In this document: in pieces, positions 33,973 through 43,077 of the stretch
Numbering within the stretch: the first letter of the stretch is position 1
How the letters are laid out: every line of letters begins with the position of its first letter
NCBI RefSeq assembly: GCF_018408855.1
Contig: NZ_AP024322.1
Coordinates: 1,302,001 to 1,366,000 of the forward strand
Source: Caballeronia sp. NK8
Lineage (GTDB): Bacteria; Pseudomonadota; Gammaproteobacteria; Burkholderiales; Burkholderiaceae
Direction of reading: 5' to 3'
DNA length: 64,000 nucleotides
Translations under genes and position numbers: made by a program
Notes under the pieces: model-generated
Told to the model about the DNA's origin: nothing
The model's input: the letters and a program-made list of their open reading frames with translations, nothing else
Database searches by the model: none

Positions 33973-34869
33973 ATGCACGGCCAATTGGCGTTTCTGAGCC
34001 AGCGGATGTTCAACACTCCGCTGGCGATCAAGCGAGAGAAGGCCGAAGTCGTTATGGCGTCTCTTGCCGACCGGCTCGGCATATCGCACATCGGGCGTCT
34101 TGATGGATCGACCATCAGCCCGATGGCGTTCGGCGCGTGGGACGAGGAATACGAGTCCGACACCCGTGCTGGCCGCGTTGTCGATCCCGGTTACGACATG
34201 ATTGCCGACACCGGCATCGCGATGATCACCGTGCGCGGAACGCTCGTCCAAAAGCTCCGGTCACTGCGGCCGTACTCTGGGATGACCGGATACGACGGGC
34301 TTCGGCAGAGCATTCTGTCCGCTCATGCCGATCCGGGCGTGCGCGCGATCGTGTTCGACGTCGATTCGCCGGGTGGAGAAGTTGCCGGGTGTTTCGATCT
34401 CGCCGATACCGTGTACGGACTGCGCGGCGACAAACCGATGTGGTCGATCCTCTCCGAGTCGGCGTATTCGGCGGCGTACGCGCTCGCGAGCGCGACCGAC
34501 AAGATCATTGTCCCGCGCACGGGCGGCGTGGGGTCTATCGGCGTGATCACGATGCACGTGGACTGGTCGAAGGCGCTCACGGCATCTGGCTACCAGGTCA
34601 CGTTCATCACGTACGGCGATCGGAAAGCGGACTTTCATCCAGAGATTCCGCTCTCGAAGGAAGCCTTCGAAGCCGCGCAGGTCGACATCAACACCATGGG
34701 CGAACTGTTTGTCAGCACGGTCGCCCGCAACCGGAATCTCGCTGCCGATGCTGTGCGCGAGATGCAGGCCGCCTGCTTCATGGGCGAAAACGGCGTCAGC
34801 CGAGGGCTTGCAGACGCAGTGATGGCGCCAGATGCGGCGCTCCTGGCCTTGCTAGCCGAGCTGGCCTAA
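33973..34869 (+). CDS. Head maturation protease, S49 / lambda gpC type
   Basis: 298 aa. The ClpP-like core shows VFDVDSPGGEVAGCFDLA (128-145), the serine in AYSAAYALAS (Ser166) and a lysine in GDRKAD (Lys218). It processes portal and scaffold during capsid assembly. The scaffold gene follows separately here, not nested in frame. Confidence 0.92.
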   Translation: MHGQLAFLSQRMFNTPLAIKREKAEVVMASLADRLGISHIGRLDGSTISPMAFGAWDEEYESDTRAGRVVDPGYDMIADTGIAMITVRGTLVQKLRSLRPYSGMTGYDGLRQSILSAHADPGVRAIVFDVDSPGGEVAGCFDLADTVYGLRGDKPMWSILSESAYSAAYALASATDKIIVPRTGGVGSIGVITMHVDWSKALTASGYQVTFITYGDRKADFHPEIPLSKEAFEAAQVDINTMGELFVSTVARNRNLAADAVREMQAACFMGENGVSRGLADAVMAPDAALLALLAELA

Positions 34870-34892
34870 ACAACACTCTCACGAGGTATGCA

Positions 34893-35489
34893 ATGAGTTT
34901 GAAAAAGACCCTTGCGGGCGTGGCGCCGTTTGCCCACCTGCTGAGCCGTGCCGGCGCCGCGCGCGCCGAACAAGACGACGACGAGCGCAAGCAGCGTGAG
35001 GACGAGTCCGATGAGGACTATGCGAAGCGCATGGAAGAGCTCGACGACAAGGAAAAGGCCGAAGAAGAAAAGCGCAAGGAAGAAGAGGCCAAGAAAGCGA
35101 AGGCGGACGACGTCGACGGTGACGACACCGAGGCGGAGGACGGCGACGACGAAACCGACGACTCGAAGAAGGCCGCTCGCGCGACCGAGCGCGCACGCTG
35201 CGCGCGAATCATGGCGCACGGCATCGCGACCGGCAATGTCGAGCAAGCGGCGAAGTTCGCATTCAACACGAAGCTGTCCTCGGCGGACGCGATCACGATC
35301 CTCGGCTCGGGTGCGCAGGCGGCTGCTCCAGCAGTGGCCGCACCGGCTGCGTCGCAACGCAAATCGCTCGATGAGCGAATGGCTCACGCGCGCCCGGCGA
35401 ATCCTGGTGCGTCGGCTCCTGCCGTGGCCGAACCGACTGCGGCCGACTTCATCGTTGCTGCGAGCAAGCGTCGCCGCGGCGAATCGTAA
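34893..35489 (+). CDS. Scaffold-like protein (Nu3 position)
   Basis: 198 aa. A highly charged acidic/lysine helix (KAEEEKRKEEEAKKAKADD) in the middle and a basic C-terminus (ASKRRRGES), features of scaffolding proteins. No sequence family is claimed; the position between protease and decoration genes supports the role. Confidence 0.65.
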   Translation: MSLKKTLAGVAPFAHLLSRAGAARAEQDDDERKQREDESDEDYAKRMEELDDKEKAEEEKRKEEEAKKAKADDVDGDDTEAEDGDDETDDSKKAARATERARCARIMAHGIATGNVEQAAKFAFNTKLSSADAITILGSGAQAAAPAVAAPAASQRKSLDERMAHARPANPGASAPAVAEPTAADFIVAASKRRRGES

Positions 35490-35516
35490 TTCTTCCCCAA
35501 ACCCGGAGATATTCAA

Positions 35517-35930
35517 ATGGCATTGACTCCTACGACGGTGGGGGAGAACCCCCAGGTCCCGTCCGCATCCGCGCAAACCTTCGTTCCCGATCAACTGATC
35601 GCAGGCCCGAAGCAACTCGTCACCCGGAATGTGACGATCACCGGCGGGCCGTTCGTGCGCGGCACCGTGCTCGGCAAGATCACGGCGAGCGGCAAGTTCA
35701 CCATCGCACTGTCGGCAGCGTCCGATGGTAGCCAGACGCCGACGGCGATCTTGGCCGATAACGCTGACGGCAGCGGCGGCGATGTTGTCGCCGGCGCGTT
35801 CCTCGAAGGCGAGTTCAACGTGAATGCGGTCACGCTCGGAACGGGTATCACCGCGACGGCCGCTCAGGACACGCTGCGCCCCCTCGGCATCCACCTCAAG
35901 TCCTCGGTCTCGGCTGCTGACCCGAGCTAA
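35517..35930 (+). CDS. Head decoration protein, lambda gpD family
   Basis: 137 aa. VTITGGPFVRGTVLGKIT and GDVVAGAFLEGEFN fit the gpD beta fold, trimers that stabilise the packed capsid. Confidence 0.88.
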   Translation: MALTPTTVGENPQVPSASAQTFVPDQLIAGPKQLVTRNVTITGGPFVRGTVLGKITASGKFTIALSAASDGSQTPTAILADNADGSGGDVVAGAFLEGEFNVNAVTLGTGITATAAQDTLRPLGIHLKSSVSAADPS

Positions 35931-35953
35931 ACCTCAACTGAACTGATGCGAAG

Positions 35954-35978
35954 GCCCCGCCACCGAGCGGGGCTTTTT
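35954..35978 (+). terminator. Internal terminator between gpD and gpE genes
   Basis: GCCCCGC / GCGGGGC stem and five T residues inside the late operon; partial termination or processing could set protein ratios. Confidence 0.75.
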
Positions 35979-36006
35979 CATTTGGGCCACACACTCGGAG
36001 AGAGCA

Positions 36007-37053
36007 ATGCCCGGAAACCTGATTTACGACACCAACACGCTGATCCAGGTCGTCCAAAACCTGAAGATGGCGCAGAGCTGGCTGCTCGATCGGTTCTTCA
36101 CGAACATGGTCGATGCGACCAGCGAGTTCGTCTCGATCGACGTCGACGTTGGCAAGCGCCGCATGTCGCCGTTCTGCTCGCCGCTGGTCGAGGGCAAGCT
36201 CGTCGAGAGCCGCCGCTACCAGACGAACACCTTCAAGCCGCCCTACATCAAGGACAAGCGTGCGCCGGATCTGCGCAAGCCGGTTCGTCGCATGATCGGC
36301 GAGCGCATCGGGGGCGACACGACGGCAGCAGAGCGCGAGGCGCAGAATCTGGCATTCGAACTCGAGGACCAGATCGACATGCTGACGCGTCGCATGGAGT
36401 GGATGGCCGCGCAAGTTCTCGTCACCGGCACGCTGACGGTGTCGGGCGAAGGCTTCCCGACGACGGTCATCGACTTCGGTCGCGACGGTTCGCTCACGAT
36501 CGCCCTCACCGGCGGCGCGCAGTGGACTGCTGCAAACATCTCGGCTGGCACGGCCGATCCGACCGGCAACATCGAGGCGTGGCAGACCCAGATCCTGAAG
36601 TCCTCGGGCGCCGTCGCGACGGACATCATTTTCACGCCGAAAGCGTGGAAGGGCTTCAAGCTGGACCCGGTCTTGAAGGGCGCAATCCTGTACCCGGCGC
36701 TCGGCGTGAACGGCAATGCCCTAAACGTCGGCGCGCAAATTCAGCGCGGCGCAGTCGCGAAGGGCGTGTGGGGGCAGTACAACCTCTGGGTGTACAACGA
36801 CTGGTACGTCGATGACAACAATGTCGAGCAGCCGATGTTGCCCGACGGCACGGTCATCATGACCGGTCCGGACCTGCAAGGCACCCGTGCATTCGGCATG
36901 ATCATCGATCCGCAGCACAGCTATGCTGCGCTTCCTTTCGCCCCGAAGACGTGGGTGAAGGAAGACCCGGCCCAGCGTTTCCTGATGATGCAATCGGCTC
37001 CGATCATCATCCCGAGTCGCGTCAATGCAGCACTCGCTGCGACCGTGGCGTGA
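36007..37053 (+). CDS. Major capsid protein, lambda gpE family
   Basis: 348 aa (lambda E is 341). Blocks such as WLLDRFFTNMVDATSEFVSI, GKRRMSPFCSPLVEG and AQRFLMMQSAPIIIPSRVNA are typical. HK97-fold capsid subunit. AGAGAG-type site before the ATG. Confidence 0.95.
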   Translation: MPGNLIYDTNTLIQVVQNLKMAQSWLLDRFFTNMVDATSEFVSIDVDVGKRRMSPFCSPLVEGKLVESRRYQTNTFKPPYIKDKRAPDLRKPVRRMIGERIGGDTTAAEREAQNLAFELEDQIDMLTRRMEWMAAQVLVTGTLTVSGEGFPTTVIDFGRDGSLTIALTGGAQWTAANISAGTADPTGNIEAWQTQILKSSGAVATDIIFTPKAWKGFKLDPVLKGAILYPALGVNGNALNVGAQIQRGAVAKGVWGQYNLWVYNDWYVDDNNVEQPMLPDGTVIMTGPDLQGTRAFGMIIDPQHSYAALPFAPKTWVKEDPAQRFLMMQSAPIIIPSRVNAALAATVA

Positions 37054-37061
37054 GGTGATTG

Positions 37062-37304
37062 ATGGCTACCGAAAAAATCATTGAAGCCGTCGTCGCGCGC
37101 AATCGATCGATTCACGACCGAGTGAAGAGCGGCGACGAGATCGTCGACGTCGTCCGCACCGCAGGTCAAAAGGTGAAGCTGCCGGAGTCCGAGGTCAAGC
37201 GCCTGCGAGAGCTTGGCTACCTCGTCCCCGAGAAGGTCGAGGAAGTGAAGCTCGAAGGCGCGCAGATCACCGGCGGGCAGGTGTCGATCGACCACACGGA
37301 GTGA
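37062..37304 (+). CDS. Small head-module protein, 80 aa
   Basis: Begins MATEKIIEAVVARNRSIHD; occupies the FI position. No clear homology to gpFI; function unknown. Confidence 0.65.
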   Translation: MATEKIIEAVVARNRSIHDRVKSGDEIVDVVRTAGQKVKLPESEVKRLRELGYLVPEKVEEVKLEGAQITGGQVSIDHTE

Positions 37305-37307
37305 ACG

Positions 37308-37646
37308 ATGGACTGGGACGACATCGTCGACAGCAAGATCCTCGGCCCTCTGATGGCGCAGTTCGGGACGGCGATCACCTACATGCCGGCTGACGGTGGC
37401 TCGTTCCAGATCACAGGCGCATACGACAAGGCGTTCTTTGGCGTCGATCCGGTAACCGGGTCGACGGTCGTCACGCAGCAGCCGACGGTCGGGATTCAGT
37501 TTTCGCAGTTCCCCGTCGAGCCGCAGCAGTACGACACGCTGATGATCAACAAGACGGGCGAGCAGTGGCAGGTGCGCGAGGTCCATCTCGACGGCCACGG
37601 TGGCGGCCGTCTCATGCTCAACGTGATAGGGCAAACAGATGTCTGA
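37308..37646 (+). CDS. Head-tail attachment protein, lambda FII-like
   Basis: 112 aa (lambda FII 117). Beta-rich with GEQWQVREVHLDGHGGGRL near the end, matching the Phage_attach family. Last head protein before the tail genes. Confidence 0.8.
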   Translation: MDWDDIVDSKILGPLMAQFGTAITYMPADGGSFQITGAYDKAFFGVDPVTGSTVVTQQPTVGIQFSQFPVEPQQYDTLMINKTGEQWQVREVHLDGHGGGRLMLNVIGQTDV

Positions 37647-38247
37647 TCCGACTGGTCGCGCCGAGCTGCGCGGCGTGCTGCTGTCCATTCTCGAAACGGT
37701 GCCGGGTGTCAAAACGGTGATGTGTCCAGGCGACTGGAACGTCGTTTCCGCTAACACGCCGGCGATCAAACTGCGTCACGGAAAGGAAGAGAAGAAGTCG
37801 ATCGGCAATGTCGGTCAGACGGCGTTCACGACCACTGCAGCGTTCGAGATCGTCGTTGAGATTACTGCGAAATCCGGTCCGGCTGCGCAACTGCTCCTGG
37901 ATTCGCTCACCTCAGACATCGAGGCGGCGATTTTCAAGAGCATTCCGCTTCGGAATCTGGCTCAGGACTTTCCGGCTTGCCATACGACGACCGAGATTAG
38001 CGCGGAGGGCGGCCCGCATACGGGGGTTGCCTCGATCCTCCTCGCGGTCGAGTTCTATGAAGCGTTCGCGCCTGACATCAACACCGAGTTGCTCGGAGTG
38101 AATGTCACGGCAGACCTGACGAACGTTGCAGATCCAGGCGGCACCTATCCGAATCCGCCTTTCCCAAGTGCCGTGAAACCGGCGCCGCGGACAGAAGGGC
38201 CTGACGGTCGCGCGGAAGGCACCGTCAACGTTCAATTTTCTCAATAG
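37639..38247 (+). CDS. Mu gp37-like tail terminator
   Basis: 202 aa, just before the gp38-like gene as in Mu. Contains KLRHGKEEKKSIGNVGQT and VASILLAVEFYEAF. Likely caps the tail tube and sheath at the head-proximal end; assigned by position and weak similarity. Confidence 0.65.
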   Translation: MSDPTGRAELRGVLLSILETVPGVKTVMCPGDWNVVSANTPAIKLRHGKEEKKSIGNVGQTAFTTTAAFEIVVEITAKSGPAAQLLLDSLTSDIEAAIFKSIPLRNLAQDFPACHTTTEISAEGGPHTGVASILLAVEFYEAFAPDINTELLGVNVTADLTNVADPGGTYPNPPFPSAVKPAPRTEGPDGRAEGTVNVQFSQ

Positions 38248-38256
38248 GAGCGACGA

Positions 38257-38490
38257 ATGATCGTCAAACCTGCACCGGGCCTCAAAGTGCGGCATCCGGA
38301 CACGAAGCAATTCCTGCCGCCCGAAGGCCTCACGGTGCCGGACGGCGACATTTTCTGGACGCGCGTCGCCAACGATGGCGATGTGGAAATCGTCGAAGAG
38401 GGCGAAGCCACGGACCAGTCGATGCAAAGCGCACCGAAGGATCAACCTGCGCTGCCCGCGCCCGTCGATGAAGAGGACGACAAGCAATGA
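38257..38490 (+). CDS. DUF2635 / Mu gp38-like protein
   Basis: 77 aa. MIVKPAPGLKVRHPDTKQFL and the VPDGDIFWTRVANDGDV block fit DUF2635. It precedes the sheath gene as in Mu; role unknown. Confidence 0.82.
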   Translation: MIVKPAPGLKVRHPDTKQFLPPEGLTVPDGDIFWTRVANDGDVEIVEEGEATDQSMQSAPKDQPALPAPVDEEDDKQ

Positions 38491-39965
38491 TCCCGTTCAA
38501 GAATGTTCCACAGAACATCCGCACGCCGCTGTTCTTTGCGGAACTCGACGCCTCTCACGCGAACACGGCGACCGCAAATCAGCGCGCGTTGCTCATCGGC
38601 CCGATGCTTTCGAGTGGTATCGCGACGCCGAACGTGCCGCTGATCTCGTCGGGCGTGGGTGACGCTGGCGTGCAGGCTGGCGTCAATTCGGTCCTCGCGC
38701 TGATGACACAGGACTATCGCAAGAACGATCAGTTTGGCGAACTCTGGTATCTGCCGGTTCAAGATGCCGCGGGCGCCACGGCCGCGACGGGCTCCGTCGC
38801 ATTCACGTCTGGCCCGACTGCGAACGGCACGATCTCGCTGTACGTCGCCGGCCAGTTGGTCACCGTGCCGGTGACCGCCGGCATGACGGTGTCGCAGGTC
38901 GCAACCGCCGTCGCTGCCGCGATCAACCTGATTCCGCAGATGCCCGCCACCGCCGCGGCTTCGACGGGCACGGTCAATCTGACGGCCGACAACAAGGGGC
39001 TCGTCGGTAACGACATCGACATTCGCTTCAACTACGGCGGCACGCCAGCCGGAGAGGCGCTTCCCGTCGGGCTCGTGGCGACGATTACGGCGATGAGCGG
39101 CGGCGCAACAAACCCGACGCTTTCGACGGCGCTTGGCAATCTGATGGATCAGCCGTTTGACTTCATCGCGTGCGCATTCACGGATGCGACATCGCTCGAT
39201 GCGATCAAGGCGTTCCTGAATGACCAAACGGGGCGTTGGAGCTGGCAGTATCAGATTTACGGCCACAACTTCGTCGCCTATCGCAGCACATGGGCAGGCC
39301 TAACGACTTTCGGCGCGACGCGAAACAATCAGCACGAAACCGTCATGGGTTTCTACGATTCGCCGACGCCGGCCTGGCAGATTGCCGCGCAGATCGCCGC
39401 TGCGACGGCAGTTAGCGTGCGCGCCGATCCCGGTGTGCCGATGCAGACCGTCGTTCTGCAGGGCTTCCAGCCCCCGCCGCTGCAATCGCGTTTCAACCTG
39501 AGCCAGCGCAATACGCTGCTGTACGACGGTATCTCGACGTTCACGGTGGCTGCTGACGGTACCGTCGCGATCGAAAACCTGATCACGACGTATCAGACGA
39601 ACGCCTTCGGGCAGCCGGACAACAGCTATCTCGAAATCGAGACGATGTTCCAGCTGATGTACGTGCTGCGTCGCATGAACACCATGGTGACGACGAAGTA
39701 CGCGCGCGTGAAGCTTGCCGCAGACGGCACGCGCTTCGCGCCCGGGTCCAATATCGTCACGCCGTCGGTCATCAGGGCGGACCTGATCGCGCTCTATCAA
39801 GAGATGGAATACGACGGGCATGTTCAGAACAGCGACGCATTCGCAGAGGCGTTGATCGTCCAGCAGAATTCGCAAAATCCGAATCGGCTCGACGTTCTCT
39901 GGCCGGGCACCCTCATCGATCAGTTGCGGATCTTCGCGCTGCTCGCCCAGTTCCGTCTGCAGTAA
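38487..39965 (+). CDS. Contractile tail sheath protein, Mu gpL family
   Basis: 492 aa (Mu gpL 495). Start FKNVPQNIRTPLFFAELDAS and the C-terminal VLWPGTLIDQLRIFALLAQF are characteristic. Shows that the virion has a contractile tail. Confidence 0.95.
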   Translation: MIPFKNVPQNIRTPLFFAELDASHANTATANQRALLIGPMLSSGIATPNVPLISSGVGDAGVQAGVNSVLALMTQDYRKNDQFGELWYLPVQDAAGATAATGSVAFTSGPTANGTISLYVAGQLVTVPVTAGMTVSQVATAVAAAINLIPQMPATAAASTGTVNLTADNKGLVGNDIDIRFNYGGTPAGEALPVGLVATITAMSGGATNPTLSTALGNLMDQPFDFIACAFTDATSLDAIKAFLNDQTGRWSWQYQIYGHNFVAYRSTWAGLTTFGATRNNQHETVMGFYDSPTPAWQIAAQIAAATAVSVRADPGVPMQTVVLQGFQPPPLQSRFNLSQRNTLLYDGISTFTVAADGTVAIENLITTYQTNAFGQPDNSYLEIETMFQLMYVLRRMNTMVTTKYARVKLAADGTRFAPGSNIVTPSVIRADLIALYQEMEYDGHVQNSDAFAEALIVQQNSQNPNRLDVLWPGTLIDQLRIFALLAQFRLQ

Positions 39966-39983
39966 CGGTCCAGCAACGGTTTG

Positions 39984-40011
39984 CGCCACCTTCGGGTGGC
40001 GTTTTCATTTT
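39984..40011 (+). terminator. Internal terminator between sheath and tube genes
   Basis: CGCCACC / GGTGGCG stem with a TTCG tetraloop and a T-rich run; likely partial. Confidence 0.75.
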
Positions 40012-40025
40012 AGGGAGAGCCAGCA

Positions 40026-40394
40026 ATGGCCAACACGCAAAACCGGATCGCCGGGACCGCTTACCTGACCGCCGACGGTCAGTCGTTGTCCGTCGCGGGC
40101 GATTTCGAATACAACCCCAGCAAGGTGACGCGCGCGACGCTCACCGGCCAGAGTGGTGTCGACGGCTACAGCGAGAAGCCGCGCGCCGGTCAGATCAAGG
40201 CCACGCTTCGCGATATGGCCGGTCTCTCGCTCGCGGCGCTGAACGCGATGACGAACGTGACGATCGTCGTCGAGCTGGCGAACGGCAAGGTCATCATCGG
40301 CCGCAATATGTGGACGGTGGACGACCAGAGCGCGAAGGCGGAAGACGGCACCGTGCCGGTGACGTGGGAAGGCCCTTCGGTCACGGAGAACTGA
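40026..40394 (+). CDS. Tail tube protein, Mu gpM family
   Basis: 122 aa. RIAGTAYLTADGQSLSVAGD and the VEWEGP-like VTWEGPSV end are typical of the Tail_tube family. Confidence 0.93.
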   Translation: MANTQNRIAGTAYLTADGQSLSVAGDFEYNPSKVTRATLTGQSGVDGYSEKPRAGQIKATLRDMAGLSLAALNAMTNVTIVVELANGKVIIGRNMWTVDDQSAKAEDGTVPVTWEGPSVTEN

Positions 40395-40397
40395 TCG

Positions 40398-40961
40398 ATG
40401 AGTGACACGAAGAATATCCAACTCCGCAAGCCGGTTACAGTGGGCAAGGATGCGGCGGCGCGCACATTCGACTCCCTCACGCTGCGCGAGCCGCGTGCCG
40501 GCGAGTTCGAATCGGCCGAGAAGATGGCCATGAAGTGCGGTTACGACGTTGCGCTCGTCTCGCTGGTGTCCGGCGTTCCAGTCGATGCAGTCGACCTGAT
40601 GGGTGTGACCGTCGTCGACGAGGCAATGGACTTCTTCGCCACATTCGCCCCAGAAGGCATGGGCGAAGAGTTCGTCAGCGACGATGAAATGCGGCTTGAA
40701 CTGCGCGTGCCGGCGAAGGTGGGCGATGGCGAGGACGCGCCGAGCTATGCCGCGCTGAATCTGTCAGAGCCGACTAACCTGCAACGCCGCAAGGCCGGAC
40801 AGGCGGGCGGCCAATGGGCAGCTGTGGTTTCGCTTGTCTCTCGCAATGCCGGCGTGCCCATAGCGGCAGTGCGCTCGATGTGCGCACGCGACTTCCTCGA
40901 GGCGGCAAAGTACTTCAAGGGTTTTCAGGGGCGCCACAAAGCGATGTCGGACAACGACTGA
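40398..40961 (+). CDS. Tail assembly chaperone, Mu gp41-like
   Basis: 187 aa. Core DSLTLREPRAGEFESAEKMA. Made alone and, by a -1 shift at 40919-40925, as a longer fusion with the next frame, the G/GT arrangement of long-tailed phages. Acts with the tape-measure protein during tail assembly. Confidence 0.88.
   Translation: MSDTKNIQLRKPVTVGKDAAARTFDSLTLREPRAGEFESAEKMAMKCGYDVALVSLVSGVPVDAVDLMGVTVVDEAMDFFATFAPEGMGEEFVSDDEMRLELRVPAKVGDGEDAPSYAALNLSEPTNLQRRKAGQAGGQWAAVVSLVSRNAGVPIAAVRSMCARDFLEAAKYFKGFQGRHKAMSDND
40919..40925 (+). promoter_or_regulatory. Programmed -1 frameshift heptamer G GGT TTT
   Basis: The zero-frame codons are GGT TTT; a -1 slip re-pairs as GGG TTT. It lies 34 bp before the zero-frame stop, and the -1 frame is open to 41122, exactly ahead of the tape measure. 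Confidence 0.8.
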
Positions 40962-41122
40962 TCGCTGAAGTGGCGCTTATCCCTCAAGGATGGGAAGAAT
41001 GCATCGAGGATCTTGGTCATGCGATGGGCTGGCGGGATCCCGATGCTGCCTGGAACATGACATGGACTGAAACGCTCCGGCGCGTCGAGCATGCGCAGAG
41101 AATTCTGAAGAATAAGGGGTAG
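40925..41122 (+). CDS. Frameshift extension of the tail assembly chaperone
   Basis: About 65 aa in the -1 frame (GAPQSDVGQRLIAEVALIPQ, then MGWRDPDAAWNMTW), joined after codon 176 of the gp41-like gene to give about 241 aa. No independent ribosome site is apparent. The GWEECIE...WTETLRR part resembles the second product of Mu-like TAC genes. Confidence 0.75.
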   Translation, partial: SGAPQSDVGQRLIAEVALIPQGWEECIEDLGHAMGWRDPDAAWNMTWTETLRRVEHAQRILKNKG

Positions 41123-41124
41123 CG

Positions 41125-43077
41125 GTGGCGAATCAGTTTCAGATTGTCATCTCGGCAGTCGATAACGCGACGGCCACCGTCCGCAAGGTCAATAACGCTT
41201 TCGCCACGATGATGGCGCCGGTGACGGACCTCGGTAAATCGCTCTCTGCATTCGGGAAAGAAACCGGCATCGAGAAAATCGGCAAGTCGCTGGTGAGTCT
41301 GGGCCGAACGGCGGTTGACACTGCTCGGAGCATTCTCACCATTCATCCGGCGCTTGCTGCGCTGTTGAGCGTCGGCAGCGTCGCGAGCATCGCAGCATTG
41401 GCGACTGGATGGGGTCGTACGGGGCAGGAGATTTCGCGCACGTCGTCTCTCGTAGGCATTTCGACTCGCGATCTTCAGGCCTATCGTGGAGCGGCCAAAC
41501 TGGCCGGCTTGTCGAGCGAAGACATGAGCTCGGGGCTGCAAAGCCTCGGCGACACGTTCCAAGGCGCGATGTTCGGCCGCGCGCCGGAAGCGCTGGCGAT
41601 CATGAGCGCTTACGGCGTGTCGATGCACAAGCTGAAAGATGGCTCGGTCGACACGACGCGCGCGCTGTCGGACGTGGCGTCGATGATCCAGCGTAACTTC
41701 GCCGGCGGCGGGAACATCGAAGGCGCCCGCAAGATCGCGCAGGCGTTCGGTGTTGAATCGCTCCTGCCGATGCTGATGAAGGGTCCGGAATACATCCGGA
41801 AGATGGTGGACGAAGCCCAGAAAATCGGCTTCGTGATGGGCCCCGAGCAGATCAAGAACGCCGAGGAGTACGCGAAGAACATCTCCGCGATGGATCTGGC
41901 CGTGGATGGCCTGAAGAACAGCGTCGGCAACGCGCTGATTCCCGTGCTTCAGCCCCTCATCGTCGAGTTGAGCGGCTGGGTGTCGCAGAACCGCGAGCTG
42001 ATTGCGACGCGCGTCAGCGACTTTGTGCGTGATCTCAGCAACTATTTGCGCGGCATCGATTGGAAGGCAATCACTGGCGGCGTCGAGAAGTTCGTTCAGA
42101 ACGCGAACGACGCAGCTCAGGCGGTAGGGGGCTGGAAGGTCGTGCTGATAGGTCTCGCAGCAATCAAGCTCACCGGCGTGATTGCGGATGTGGTCGCGCT
42201 CGCCGCGGGCATCACCAAGTTGACGGCGGCTGGGACGGCTCTGGCGGGCAGCGCTTTGATGCGCGTGCTCGGTCCGCTCGCACTGCTGTTTCATAGCAAA
42301 GACCTGAACGTCGGCGAGGACGAACGCCTGAAGGCGATTCGTGAGAAAGAGAAGCAGTTTGCGGCCGCCGGCATTGACCCTAGCACGTACGATTTCAACG
42401 GGCCGCTCAACCGCGGCGGAAAGGGTGCTCCTGACGAGCAGCCCGGCACGATCATGCAGGTTCCCGGCGATGACGGGATGAGCATCGCGGAGATTCCCGC
42501 GGGGGTCGTGGGCGCGGATTCGACGAATCTTTTCGCCGCGCTGGAGAGGAAAGAAGGCCTCAAGCCTGGCACGCTGGATAAGTACTGGTTTGCGGAGTCG
42601 TCGCGTGGCGTGAACATGCGATCGCCCGCCGGAGCGAAAGGGCACTTCGGCTTCATGGATCCGACAGCCAAACAATTCGGCGTCACCAACCCTGATGACC
42701 TTGCGAACTCGGCGGCCGGCGCCGCTCGTTTTCTGCACTACCTCTATGGAAAGTATGGGGACGACGACCGACGTGTCGCGGCGGCGTACAACTGGGGTGA
42801 AGGCAACGTCGACCGAAAGGGGCTTGGAGCCGCTCCGGCCGAAACGCAGGCCTACATGAACAAGATCGCTCCTTCGATTTACGGTAGCGGCGGGAGCGCG
42901 GTCGCTGATGCCGGAGCGAACGGCGCGGTCGCCATTGGCGGGGCGGCAGGGGGCGGTACGGTGAAGGTGGACATCAATCTGCGCGGCGCGCCGCGCGGCA
43001 CAACAACTCAGGTCAGCTCGTCTGGGAACGTTGAGCCACGCGTCGGCACGCGCGAAGCGGCGGGAGGAGTGTTATGA
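41125..43077 (+). CDS. Tape measure protein with transglycosylase-like domain
   Basis: 650 aa from a GTG. N-terminal FQIVISAVDNATATVRKVNN is a Mu gp42-type start; the centre has hydrophobic helices. A C-terminal SLT/lysozyme-like part (ESSRGVNMRSPAGAKGHFGF, VAAAYNWGEGNV at about 490-570) probably helps the tail breach peptidoglycan. Confidence 0.9.
   Translation: MANQFQIVISAVDNATATVRKVNNAFATMMAPVTDLGKSLSAFGKETGIEKIGKSLVSLGRTAVDTARSILTIHPALAALLSVGSVASIAALATGWGRTGQEISRTSSLVGISTRDLQAYRGAAKLAGLSSEDMSSGLQSLGDTFQGAMFGRAPEALAIMSAYGVSMHKLKDGSVDTTRALSDVASMIQRNFAGGGNIEGARKIAQAFGVESLLPMLMKGPEYIRKMVDEAQKIGFVMGPEQIKNAEEYAKNISAMDLAVDGLKNSVGNALIPVLQPLIVELSGWVSQNRELIATRVSDFVRDLSNYLRGIDWKAITGGVEKFVQNANDAAQAVGGWKVVLIGLAAIKLTGVIADVVALAAGITKLTAAGTALAGSALMRVLGPLALLFHSKDLNVGEDERLKAIREKEKQFAAAGIDPSTYDFNGPLNRGGKGAPDEQPGTIMQVPGDDGMSIAEIPAGVVGADSTNLFAALERKEGLKPGTLDKYWFAESSRGVNMRSPAGAKGHFGFMDPTAKQFGVTNPDDLANSAAGAARFLHYLYGKYGDDDRRVAAAYNWGEGNVDRKGLGAAPAETQAYMNKIAPSIYGSGGSAVADAGANGAVAIGGAAGGGTVKVDINLRGAPRGTTTQVSSSGNVEPRVGTREAAGGVL

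Noticed and set aside
32373..34163. 596-aa leftward ORF opposite the portal gene
   Set aside because: A long antisense frame caused by high GC; the portal and protease genes on the other strand are clear family members.
41017..42738. 573-aa leftward ORF opposite the tape measure gene
   Set aside because: Arg/His-rich composition typical of GC-rich antisense shadow; no ribosome site.
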